Positions 63,860 through 64,000 of a DNA stretch of 64,000 bases are shown here, piece by piece. How positions within the stretch are numbered: position 1 is the stretch's first letter; each line of letters begins with the position of its first letter. Source of the DNA: Planctomycetota bacterium (lineage in GTDB: Bacteria; Planctomycetota; OFTM77); NCBI GenBank assembly GCA_029260795.1, contig JAJDCO010000054.1:87255-151254 (forward strand). The letters run 5' to 3'. The notes under the pieces are model-generated. The model had not been told where the DNA came from. It did no database searches and saw nothing but the letters and a program-made list of their open reading frames with translations. A program made the translations under genes and the position numbers.

Positions 63860-64000
63860 CCCGCATTTCTCACCAGACATCGTCGCGAGGTGTCGAAGAT
63901 GCCCGTGGATGCAAGGAAAGCGACCGAGCACGCCGCAGTCGACCTCGCTGCAGGTCGTCGAGGCGGCGCAGGAAGCTTGACGCAGCAGGCATGGGTAGAT
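63859..64000 (+). mobile_element. Probable left end of an insertion sequence (cut by window edge)
   Basis: Starting at the last base of the desaturase stop, GCCCGCATTTCTCACCAG looks like an IS terminal repeat; from memory, IS1380-like elements begin with similar CCxGCATTTCTCACC ends. Its first 11 bases equal the arm of the MITE-like element at 46093. A frame opening at ATG 63899 (MPVDARKATEHAAVDLAAG) stays open to the window end and could be the transposase start. No second end is available for proof. Confidence 0.35.

Overview
The window is GC-rich, densely coded chromosomal DNA from a bacterium that is most likely a planctomycete or a close relative. The reasons are a PSD1-type cytochrome (DUF1549/DUF1553) followed by a DUF1501 protein, two large Ser/Thr kinases with TPR-type C-terminal regions, a BlaI/M56 regulatory pair, and many secreted or lipoprotein genes with Ig, IPT/TIG, HEAT, TPR and NPCBM-like domains. 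This assignment rests on gene families only; no rRNA or tRNA gene was recognised. About 54 genes or gene remnants are described.

Layout. 1-10100: the tail of a GHMP kinase, a secreted HEAT-repeat protein, an Ig-repeat protein, metF translationally coupled to a degenerate DUF885 lipoprotein, then a short-chain dehydrogenase, TusA and a cysteine desulfurase in one direction. 10100-16600: the DUF1549/DUF1553 plus DUF1501 pair, then a frameshifted REP-associated tyrosine transposase beside a 1-kb gene-free block of palindromes and direct repeats. 16600-25300: a kinase, a homocysteine methyltransferase, rplM-rpsI-hemD-yebC and two exported proteins. 25400-33500: a TPR/HExxH lipoprotein, hydrolases, glyoxalase, a THUMP-like methyltransferase, a secreted protein and an orphan BoxB-like diiron oxygenase. 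33600-41300: the second kinase, YjbQ, Nudix, AbrB, a class I aldolase that lacks a canonical start codon, an orphan group II intron 3' end and a dienelactone hydrolase. 41400-49500: a TPR/AAA+/membrane operon, a GNAT operon, an ankyrin remnant next to a MITE-like element, and protoporphyrinogen oxidase with a DUF309 protein. 49500-64000: an RlmI-like methyltransferase, BlaI plus an M56-LysM sensor, a selenoprotein, a large glycosidase-like protein, a beta-lactamase-like hydrolase, a TIG/VCBS lipoprotein pair, a lipoprotein, a fatty acid desaturase and a probable insertion sequence end.

Main points. (1) The gene at 53809-54771 (minus) has an in-frame TGA exactly where a peroxiredoxin-like protein carries its catalytic Cys (YRAFW-U-PFC). 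A hairpin with GU in its apical loop begins 3 nt after the TGA. This is a probable exported selenoprotein fused to a DsbD-N-like domain. (2) The BlaR-like M56 protein carries a LysM domain in place of a penicillin sensor, and its BlaI partner has a palindrome inside its promoter. (3) The fructose-bisphosphate aldolase can only be made full length from an AUC codon, 8 nt after an AGGAGG that sits in a perfect palindrome. (4) Mobile-DNA traces are concentrated at 10.3-10.6, 15.1-16.6, 40.3, 46.1 and 63.9 kb.

How genes work together. Sulfur transfer: the desulfurase and TusA are adjacent. One-carbon/methionine metabolism: metF and the homocysteine methyltransferase, not adjacent. Haem synthesis: hemD and protoporphyrinogen oxidase, not adjacent. 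Envelope sensing: BlaI/M56 and the two transmembrane kinases. Most remaining genes encode exported proteins of unknown role.
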